Assembly: GCA_947167435.1 (NCBI GenBank)
Contig: CAMVIC010000040.1
Coordinates: 1 to 10,865, forward strand
Source of the DNA: an uncultured Clostridia bacterium
GTDB lineage: Bacteria > Bacillota_A > Clostridia > Oscillospirales > Oscillospiraceae
Reading direction: 5' to 3'
DNA length: 10,865 nucleotides
Part shown: positions 1-5,364 of the stretch, piece after piece
How positions within the stretch are numbered: position 1 is the first letter of the stretch
Layout: each line of letters begins with the position of its first letter
Translations under genes and position numbers: made by a program
The notes under the pieces: model-generated
Seen by the model: only the letters and a program-made list of their open reading frames with translations
Databases searched by the model: none
Told to the model about the DNA's origin: nothing

Positions 1-80
1 TTCTCCCCCAGCTGGGCCTGGGTCAGCCCCTGCTCCCTGCGCAGCGCGGCCAGGAAGGCGCCAAGCTTTATCATGTCCAT
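1..80 (-). CDS. XRE-family helix-turn-helix regulator (N-terminal part, cut by window edge)
   Basis: Only the first 26 codons are in the window; the gene continues past base 1. The visible peptide starts MDMIKLGAFLAALRREQG and continues LTQAQLGE. This is the first helix and the start of the recognition region of a Cro/C1 (XRE) DNA-binding domain: the pattern L-x-x-L-R-x-x-x-G-L-T-Q-x-x-L-G is typical. The start at base 80 is set by an almost ideal Shine-Dalgarno (AGGAGGTGATC, 83-93) with 7 nt between GGAGG and ATG; a second ATG at base 74 is too far away. The gene lies downstream of, and in the same direction as, the aconitase X pair, separated by 115 bp that hold a hairpin and a possible promoter of its own. 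Whether it regulates the AcnX genes is unknown. Domains beyond the HTH cannot be seen. Confidence 0.8.
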   Translation of the reverse strand, partial: MDMIKLGAFLAALRREQGLTQAQLGE

Positions 81-82
81 AA

Positions 83-93
83 GATCACCTCCT
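83..93 (-). promoter_or_regulatory. Near-perfect Shine-Dalgarno of the XRE regulator
   Basis: Read on the minus strand this is AGGAGGTGATC, complementary to the 3' end of 16S rRNA over 11 bases. It fixes the ATG at 78-80 as the start of the regulator and predicts strong translation. Confidence 0.8.
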
Positions 94-98
94 GCTTT

Positions 99-127
99 TT
101 TATAGCACAGGCGGGGGAAAATGTCTT
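99..127 (-). promoter_or_regulatory. Possible SigA-type promoter of the XRE regulator
   Basis: On the minus strand AAGACA (122-127) is followed after 17 nt by TATAAA (99-104), preceded by TGC, which gives an extended -10. The -35 matches TTGACA at four of six positions. Caution: the -10 ends only 5 nt before the Shine-Dalgarno, so a start at the usual distance would give a leader of about 12-14 nt and could clip the SD. The call is therefore tentative. Confidence 0.3.
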
Positions 128-131
128 CCCC
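114..131. repeat. 18-bp inverted repeat upstream of the XRE gene, candidate operator
   Basis: GGGGAA (114-119) and TTCCCC (126-131) are perfect 6-bp inverted arms around a 6-bp centre. The repeat overlaps the possible -35 of the regulator gene. Dyads of this size at their own promoter are typical binding sites of XRE-type repressors, so autoregulation is a reasonable guess. The operator role is inference. Confidence 0.4.
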
Positions 132-146
132 ACAAACAGCGAATCG

Positions 147-179
147 GCCCGGGACAGGGTGAAAAGCCCCATCCCGGGC
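147..179 (-). terminator. GC-rich hairpin after the aconitase X operon, possible terminator
   Basis: The arms GCCCGGGA and TCCCGGGC (172-179 and 147-154 in minus-strand order) are an 8-bp perfect match, with further G-C and G-U pairing inside and a short loop. It begins 16 nt after the stop codon of the small subunit, where a terminator is expected. There is no clear run of T after it on the minus strand, so it may be a weak terminator, an mRNA-end stabiliser, or an attenuator between the operon and the XRE gene. Confidence 0.4.
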
Positions 180-195
180 GCTGTTATGCTGCTTT

Positions 196-657
196 TTACT
201 CTACTGTGACCAGGCCGTCTTCCCCCACGGTGACGGTCATGCCGGTCTGGACCGCGTCCAGGAATTCCTCCCCGAGATTGTCCACCACGGGCATCTTGCT
301 GTCGGTCCACACGTCGCTGAGAATGGCACCGGAGGCTGCCAGCGAGTCGATGGTCTTGGAAAAGAGAAGGCAGGCGGGCTGCTTGCCCAGGGCGCAGACG
401 GTGTACAGCACCATGCCGCCGGTGGTGGAGCCGATGGTCTGGGGCAGGCAGAGGGCTTTGCCCATCATGGGCTTTTTGTACAGATCCGGATTGTTCTGGT
501 CGCCGCACTTGACCTCGCTGTCGTGGCCGAAGGCCAGCAGGTCCCCGAACATCAGGGCCATCTGGTAGCTGGCCAGGGTGTTGAAGCCGCCGCGGCTGAC
601 CAGGGCCTCGGCCTTGCAGGTGCCGGGAACGACCACCCGGCCTTGGAATGTTTTCAT
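196..657 (-). CDS. Aconitase X small subunit (swivel domain, former DUF126)
   Basis: This 153-residue protein matches the small subunit of type II aconitase X, the separately encoded swivel domain that pairs with the large catalytic subunit. The family signature is visible: an N-terminal G-R-V-V-V-P-G strand, a G-G-F-N-T stretch at about 23-27, a G-x-A-L-C-L-P segment at 66-72 and the motif GSTTGG at 76-81, in the position of the conserved Gly/Ser-rich substrate loop. The length is usual for the family. The ATG overlaps the stop of the large subunit (ATGA, 654-657), and GGAGG lies inside the end of that gene, so translation is probably coupled. Characterised AcnX enzymes dehydrate cis-3-hydroxy-L-proline (bacteria) or mevalonate 5-phosphate (archaea). 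Which reaction applies here cannot be read from the sequence. Confidence 0.88.
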   Translation of the reverse strand: MKTFQGRVVVPGTCKAEALVSRGGFNTLASYQMALMFGDLLAFGHDSEVKCGDQNNPDLYKKPMMGKALCLPQTIGSTTGGMVLYTVCALGKQPACLLFSKTIDSLAASGAILSDVWTDSKMPVVDNLGEEFLDAVQTGMTVTVGEDGLVTVE

Positions 658-1928
658 ACGGCACCTCCTGTGATGAGCTCCAGAATCTCGGCCTCGGTGT
701 AGTATCGGGCGCTGGTGTAGGTGCGCAGCTTGTTGGAGCAGGTAATAACCGCCTTGGACTTGCAGAGGGGATTGTTCATATACATGAGCGGACAGATGGA
801 GGAGAGTACCACGCCCTGCTTTTTGAGGCGGTAGGCGTCCATGCTCATTTCGAACTCCCGGACCACCGGCACGGGAGCCGTAAAGACCGTGGGCACCGTC
901 ACCTTGGCAAGACCGCGCTGCCGCAGCTTTTCGTCCACGTTGGCCGCCCAGTCCTTCAGCTGCTGCAGGGACATGTGGGGGCAGCCCACGAAGGCCAGCT
1001 GAGGTTTGGCGTCCGGCTTTTTCCAGATGACCGGGTAGCTGCGTTTGACCCGTTCCAGCTCCTCGTCGTCGATCACGTAGACCTGGGCGTCCTCCCGGAT
1101 AAGGGCCTCGCCCAGCGCCTTTGCCTCTGGCGTCAGGTTCGCGATGTGGTAAAGACCCACGGCGCCGTTGGAAGCGGTGGCCGCGCCGAAGTCCTTCAGA
1201 TAGGCCCGGTTTTCATCGTTGAGCTCGGTGCCGAGCCATTGCTCCATGCCCTTTACATAGGGCACGTCCTCCATGACCTTCATGCCGATGGCGCTACCCA
1301 GCAGCTGCGCCTCCGGCCGGCGCTCACAGCGGACCTCCACCACCCAGGAGGCCTTGCGCCCCTCGTCGGTGAGCAGGCCGAATTCCGGCACGAAGCCCGC
1401 AATGGAGCCCATCAGCTCCAGAATGCCGGAGTTGCGGTTGCAGCGGGCGCCCAGAACGGAGTTTGCGTACACCACGGCGGAGCTCTCCGCCCAGGAGAGC
1501 ACGTCGCCCATCCCGGGAATGTTGCCAACCTGGTCCAGATAACAGGCGCAGGTGTAGCTGTCGTCGTCGGTGATGCCCAGACGGCGCAGCTGCTCTTCAT
1601 AGCGATCCTGCTGGGTGTACATGATTTTCTTGAACACCAGGTCGTCCAGAGGCGTGGAGGGAACGTTTTTGTCCAGGGGCTTGGGATCGGCGGTGAACTT
1701 CTGGCCTGCGGGGATGCCGGCGGAGATGAGTGTGTCGTACAGGTCGTACACCGGCTTCATCACGTCCAGACCGAAGCTGATGACCGTATGACCGTATTTG
1801 CTGGTGACGGGCACCATGCGCTCGGCGCCGAAGGTGTCGCCGTACATGACCAGGGTTTTGACGATCTTGGCCATTACCTCGCCCTCTTTGCCGTCCAGCA
1901 GAGCCTGCTGCTCGGGACTCAGAATCAT
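654..1928 (-). CDS. Aconitase X large (catalytic) subunit (former DUF521)
   Basis: The 424-residue protein is the catalytic subunit of type II aconitase X, an iron-sulfur dehydratase of the aconitase superfamily. Visible family features are a CACYLDQVGNIPGMGD region (127-142), SVLGARCNRNSG (157-168), GCPH (315-318) and C-terminal cysteines at 379, 389 and 397, several of which are likely Fe-S ligands. The frame extends to a GTG at 1937, but the ATG at 1926-1928 is preferred because GGAAG (1937-1941) sits 8 nt before it. The partner gene follows with a 4-bp overlap. No proline racemase, hydroxyproline transporter or mevalonate gene is in the window, so the substrate is open: cis-3-hydroxy-L-proline is the default guess from bacterial members. 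The family call is secure; the reaction is not. Confidence 0.9.
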   Translation of the reverse strand: MILSPEQQALLDGKEGEVMAKIVKTLVMYGDTFGAERMVPVTSKYGHTVISFGLDVMKPVYDLYDTLISAGIPAGQKFTADPKPLDKNVPSTPLDDLVFKKIMYTQQDRYEEQLRRLGITDDDSYTCACYLDQVGNIPGMGDVLSWAESSAVVYANSVLGARCNRNSGILELMGSIAGFVPEFGLLTDEGRKASWVVEVRCERRPEAQLLGSAIGMKVMEDVPYVKGMEQWLGTELNDENRAYLKDFGAATASNGAVGLYHIANLTPEAKALGEALIREDAQVYVIDDEELERVKRSYPVIWKKPDAKPQLAFVGCPHMSLQQLKDWAANVDEKLRQRGLAKVTVPTVFTAPVPVVREFEMSMDAYRLKKQGVVLSSICPLMYMNNPLCKSKAVITCSNKLRTYTSARYYTEAEILELITGGAV

Positions 1929-1936
1929 AGCAATCA

Positions 1937-1941
1937 CTTCC
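1937..1941 (-). promoter_or_regulatory. Ribosome binding site that sets the AcnX large-subunit start
   Basis: GGAAG on the minus strand, 8 nt upstream of ATG 1926-1928. The alternative upstream GTG (1935-1937) overlaps this site and has no SD of its own, so it is rejected as the start. Confidence 0.65.
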
Positions 1942-1973
1942 TTTATTATAATTGTTTTGACAGCTTTGCCTCT

Positions 1974-2002
1974 ATTGTATCAGAGCGCACCCGGCAAGTC
2001 AA
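1974..2002 (-). promoter_or_regulatory. SigA-type promoter of the aconitase X operon
   Basis: On the minus strand TTGACT (1997-2002), a 17-nt spacer and TACAAT (1974-1979) with TG one base before the -10 (extended -10). Both boxes differ from consensus at one position. Transcription should begin near 1967, giving a leader of about 40 nt, rich in A and T, with the GGAAG site near its end. It is divergent from the htpG promoter, with about 50 bp between the two -35 boxes. Confidence 0.75.
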
Positions 2003-2054
2003 CGCGGGCTGAACATCGGCAGACGGGGGAATAGAAACTCGTGAATTCCGACAG

Positions 2055-2082
2055 TTGAAATTGCGGGGATTTGTGGTATACT
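2055..2082 (+). promoter_or_regulatory. SigA-type promoter of htpG and the genes after it
   Basis: TTGAAA (2055-2060), a 16-nt spacer and TATACT (2077-2082), preceded by TGG so that the -10 is extended. Transcription is expected to start near 2089, giving a leader of about 36 nt. I see no CIRCE (HrcA) or CtsR operator in the divergent region, so heat-shock control by those repressors is not supported here. Confidence 0.65.
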
Positions 2083-2105
2083 ATATCATTACGAAAACTG
2101 TGCAT

Positions 2106-2110
2106 GGAGG
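2106..2110 (+). promoter_or_regulatory. Unusually distant Shine-Dalgarno of htpG
   Basis: GGAGG lies 14 nt before the chosen ATG (2125-2127), longer than the usual 5-10 nt. No better SD is present, and the upstream in-frame ATG (2104) overlaps this GGAGG and lacks a site of its own. Confidence 0.5.
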
Positions 2111-2124
2111 TTATTAGACAAAAC

Positions 2125-4044
2125 ATGGCAAAGAAACAGTTCAAGGCAGAGTCCAAGCGGCTGCTTGACCTGATGATCAATTCCATTTACACCAACAAGG
2201 AAATCTTCCTGCGGGAGATTATTTCCAATGCGTCCGACGCCATCGACAAGCTGTGCTACCTCTCCCTGACCGACGACAGCGTGGGTCTGAACCGGAGCGA
2301 TTACAGGATCGAGCTGATTGTGGACAAGGAAGCGCGCACCCTCACCGTGCGGGATAACGGCATCGGCATGAGCCAGCAGGAGTGCGAGAACAATCTGGGC
2401 GTCATCGCCAAGAGCGGTTCCTACCAGTTCAAGGGCGAGATGGACGGCGAGAAGGCCGAGGGCGAGGACATCAGCATCATCGGCCAGTTCGGCGTGGGCT
2501 TTTATTCAGCGTTCATGGTCTCTGACAAGGTCACCGTGCTCACCCGCAAATTCGGGGAAGAGCAGGGCGTGAAGTGGGAGAGCACCGGCGCCGACGGCTA
2601 TACCGTGTCTCCGGCAGAGAAGGAGAGCGTGGGCACCGACGTCATCATGCACATCAAGCCCGACACGGAGGAGGAGATCTACGGCTCCTATCTGGAGGTC
2701 TGGAAGCTGAAGGCCCTGGTCAAGAAGTACAGCGACTATGTGCGCTGGCCCATCAAGATGGACGTGGAGCACCAGGAGCGCTATGAGACCGGCGAGAAGA
2801 ACGACGACGGCAGCCCCAAATATGCCTATCGCATGGTCACTGAGAACGAGACCGTCAACAGCATGGTCCCCATCTGGCAGCGCAGCAAGAGCGAGGTCAG
2901 CGACGACGACTGCATCGCCTTCTATCAGGAAAAGAACCACGGCCGCAAGGAGCCGGTGGCCCTGGTGCGCATCAGCGCCGAGGGCGCGGTAAGCTACAAG
3001 GCGCTGCTCTTTGTCCCCGGCGAGCAGAATGAAAACGTCTTCTCCGGCGACAACAAGGGCGGAATCACCCTGTACTCCAACGGCGTCATGATCATGGAAA
3101 AGTGCGACAAGCTGGTGCACGAGTACTTTGAGTTCGTCAAGGGCGTGGTGGACTCCCCCGACCTGAGCCTGAACATCTCCCGCGAGCTGCTGCAGCACGA
3201 CCGGCAGCTGCGCATCATCGGCCAGAACCTGGAAAAGCGCATAAAAGGGGAGCTGGAAAAGCTCATGAAGGAGGACCGCCCCAAGTATGAGGAGTTCTTC
3301 CGGAATTTCGGCGTGGACCTGAAATGCGGCATCTGTGACGAGTACGGCCGCTATAAGGACTTCCTGCGAGATCTGCTGATTTTCTACACCTCGGAAGACA
3401 GGCAGGTCACCCTGAAGGAATACGTGGAGGCCATGCCGGAGAGCCAGAAGGCCATCTACTTTGCCAGCTCTGACTCCGTCAAGCATGCCATGGCCCTGCC
3501 CCAGTGCGAGGAGGTCCGCAGCCGTGGATATGAGCTAATCTATCTGACCAGTCCCCTGGACGAGGCGGTGCTGGAGAACCTGCGGGAGCAGGACGGCAAG
3601 ACCTTCTGCAACGTGGTCACCGACGACCTGGGCTTTGAGACCGAGGAAGAGAAGAAGGCCGCCGAGGAGCGGGACATCGAGAACAAGGACCTGCTGGACT
3701 TCGTGAAGGAGTCGGTAGGGGAGAGCGTCAGCAAGGTGCGCCTGAGCCGCAAGCTCAGCACGCAGCCCTGCTGCCTGACTACAGAGGGCGGCATCACCCT
3801 GGAGATGGAGCGGTATTTCCGCCACGGTCCCAGCGAGGAGATGCGCAAGCTCCGCGCCAACCGCGTCCTGGAGCTCAACCCCCAGCATCACGCCTTCCAG
3901 GCCTTGAAGGAGGCCTTCGACAGCGGCGACAAGGACAGGGCCGCCAGCCTTGCCAAGATCCTCTCCGTCCTGGCGGAAATGACCGCCGGCGTGGAGGTGG
4001 AGGACCCCGCCGCCTTCACCGACCTGGTCAGCGGCCTGTTCTGA
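2125..4044 (+). CDS. htpG: HtpG, bacterial Hsp90 molecular chaperone
   Basis: A 639-residue cytoplasmic ATP-driven chaperone, normal length for HtpG. The N-terminal GHKL ATPase domain shows LREIISNASDA (29-39; catalytic Glu31, Mg-binding Asn35), DNGIGM (77-82), GVIAKSG (92-98) and the lid/glycine motif GQFGVGFYSAF (120-130). The middle domain carries NISRELLQ (350-357), whose Arg353 is the conserved arginine that contacts the ATP gamma-phosphate. The C-terminal dimerisation region (about 500-639) follows. There is no C-terminal MEEVD, as expected for bacteria. The frame stays open to a TTG at 2071, but that codon lies upstream of the expected transcription start; the family start MAKKQFKAESKRLL at 2125 is chosen. 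First gene of a likely htpG-hemW-vanW-metG transcript. Third positions are rich in G and C. Confidence 0.97.
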   Translation: MAKKQFKAESKRLLDLMINSIYTNKEIFLREIISNASDAIDKLCYLSLTDDSVGLNRSDYRIELIVDKEARTLTVRDNGIGMSQQECENNLGVIAKSGSYQFKGEMDGEKAEGEDISIIGQFGVGFYSAFMVSDKVTVLTRKFGEEQGVKWESTGADGYTVSPAEKESVGTDVIMHIKPDTEEEIYGSYLEVWKLKALVKKYSDYVRWPIKMDVEHQERYETGEKNDDGSPKYAYRMVTENETVNSMVPIWQRSKSEVSDDDCIAFYQEKNHGRKEPVALVRISAEGAVSYKALLFVPGEQNENVFSGDNKGGITLYSNGVMIMEKCDKLVHEYFEFVKGVVDSPDLSLNISRELLQHDRQLRIIGQNLEKRIKGELEKLMKEDRPKYEEFFRNFGVDLKCGICDEYGRYKDFLRDLLIFYTSEDRQVTLKEYVEAMPESQKAIYFASSDSVKHAMALPQCEEVRSRGYELIYLTSPLDEAVLENLREQDGKTFCNVVTDDLGFETEEEKKAAEERDIENKDLLDFVKESVGESVSKVRLSRKLSTQPCCLTTEGGITLEMERYFRHGPSEEMRKLRANRVLELNPQHHAFQALKEAFDSGDKDRAASLAKILSVLAEMTAGVEVEDPAAFTDLVSGLF

Positions 4045-4088
4045 CCGAAGCAGGAGACCCCCAGAAGCTTCCCCGATAAGGAGTTTTT

Positions 4089-5348
4089 ATGAAACCACGC
4101 CTGGGAATTTATATCCACATTCCCTTCTGCGCCAGCAAGTGCAGCTACTGCGACTTCTACTCCCTGGCCGGCTGCGACCAACTGATGCCCGCCTATCACC
4201 GGGCGCTGAGCGCCCACATGGCAGAGTCCGCCCCCGCCATCCGGCACTATGAGGTGGACAGCGTCTACTTCGGCGGCGGCACCCCCAGCTATTACGGGGC
4301 GGAGCAGCTGATCGACCTGTTTGACGTGCTCAAGCGAAACGGCAACGTGCGCATGGACGCGGAGGTCACCGTGGAGTGCAACCCCGACAGCGTCAGCCTC
4401 CCCATGCTCAAACAGCTGCGGCAGGAGGGCTTCAACCGGCTGAGCCTGGGAGTCCAGTCTGCGGACAACGATCTGCTGAAGCTGATCGGCCGCCGGCACA
4501 ACTTCCAGCAGGTGCAGAAGGCCGTGTCCGACGCAAGGCGCGCCGGCTTTGACAATATCAGCCTGGACCTGATCTACGGCCTGCCCAGCCAGAGCAAGAG
4601 CGACTGGGCCGACACCCTGGCCAAGGCCGTGGGACTGCATCCGGAGCATCTGTCCTGCTACGGGCTGAAGCTGGAGGAGGGGACGAAGATGTACCGGGAG
4701 TACAAGGATTCCCCCATCCTGCCGGACGAGGACACCCAGGCGGACATGTATTCCTACACCGCCGAAATGCTCCAGCGCTTCGGCTACAGACAGTATGAGA
4801 TCTCCAATTTCGCGGCGCCGGGCTTTGAAAGCCGGCACAACCTGAAATACTGGAATCTGGACGACTATATGGGCTTCGGCCCGGGGGCCCACTCCTGTGT
4901 GGGCAATCTGCGCTACAGCTTCGTTCCCGACCTGAAGCGCTATATCTCCGGGGTAGAGCGAAAGGTCAGCATCATCGACGAGTACGAGCAGGTCGACCCG
5001 CTGGAAAAGGCGGTGGAATACGTGATGCTGGGCATGCGCACCTCCCGGGGCATTTCCGAATACGATTACCGGGTCCGCTGCCAGTGCGACTGGCGGCCCA
5101 TCCTCCGGGTCCTGGAGGCTTTCCGGGACAAGGGCTGGGCGGAAAAGACCGAGGATCGCTGGCACTTCACCGTGCCGGGCTTTCTGATCTCCAACACCCT
5201 GATCGGGATTCTGCTGGAGGCCCAGGCCAACGGCCGGGCGGCCAGTGTACCATGGCTGGGCGAGGCGGTCAGAGCCGAGAAGAAGATCAGCCTCCCCAAG
5301 GGCGAGGATGAGCTGTTTACCGAGCTGTATCAACAGACAAGCACATGA
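4089..5348 (+). CDS. hemW: HemW-type radical SAM protein (coproporphyrinogen III oxidase-like heme chaperone)
   Basis: A 419-residue radical SAM protein with C14-x3-C18-x2-C21 for the 4Fe-4S cluster and GGGTP (62-66) for SAM binding. Residue 23 is Phe where true HemN oxidases have a fourth cysteine (CxxxCxxCxC), which points to HemW. The HemW-associated motif HNLKYW (250-255) and the C-terminal winged-helix end FLISNTLIG (365-373) are present. HemW binds heme and is proposed to deliver it to membrane respiratory proteins; in a fermentative anaerobe the client is uncertain. About 43 residues follow the usual family end, so the protein is longer than E. coli HemW (378). AAGGAG (4078-4083) lies 5 nt before ATG. 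It starts 44 bp after htpG and is followed 16 bp later by the VanW-family gene. Confidence 0.9.
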   Translation: MKPRLGIYIHIPFCASKCSYCDFYSLAGCDQLMPAYHRALSAHMAESAPAIRHYEVDSVYFGGGTPSYYGAEQLIDLFDVLKRNGNVRMDAEVTVECNPDSVSLPMLKQLRQEGFNRLSLGVQSADNDLLKLIGRRHNFQQVQKAVSDARRAGFDNISLDLIYGLPSQSKSDWADTLAKAVGLHPEHLSCYGLKLEEGTKMYREYKDSPILPDEDTQADMYSYTAEMLQRFGYRQYEISNFAAPGFESRHNLKYWNLDDYMGFGPGAHSCVGNLRYSFVPDLKRYISGVERKVSIIDEYEQVDPLEKAVEYVMLGMRTSRGISEYDYRVRCQCDWRPILRVLEAFRDKGWAEKTEDRWHFTVPGFLISNTLIGILLEAQANGRAASVPWLGEAVRAEKKISLPKGEDELFTELYQQTST

Positions 5349-5352
5349 TTTT

Positions 5353-5357
5353 GAGGG
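5353..5357 (+). promoter_or_regulatory. Ribosome binding site supporting a GTG start
   Basis: GAGGG, 7 nt before GTG 5365-5367. It is the reason to accept the GTG start of the VanW-family gene, whose next ATG is far inside the frame. Confidence 0.6.
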
Positions 5358-5364
5358 CTGAAAC

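Noticed and set aside
1929..1937. GTG start of the aconitase X large subunit
   Set aside because: It overlaps the only SD; the ATG at 1926-1928 has correct spacing.
648..2012. Long plus-strand open frame opposite the aconitase X genes
   Set aside because: Composition rich in His, Val, Gly and Leu with no recognisable domain, no SD, and fully antisense to two well-identified genes; a product of GC-rich third positions.
2071..2124. Upstream TTG (2071) or ATG (2104) starts for htpG
   Set aside because: The TTG lies before the expected transcription start and overlaps the promoter; the ATG has no SD and would add residues not found at the HtpG family start.
1929..2124. CIRCE or CtsR heat-shock operator before htpG
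   Set aside because: No TTAGCACTC-N9-GAGTGCTAA or GGTCAAA-type repeat is visible.
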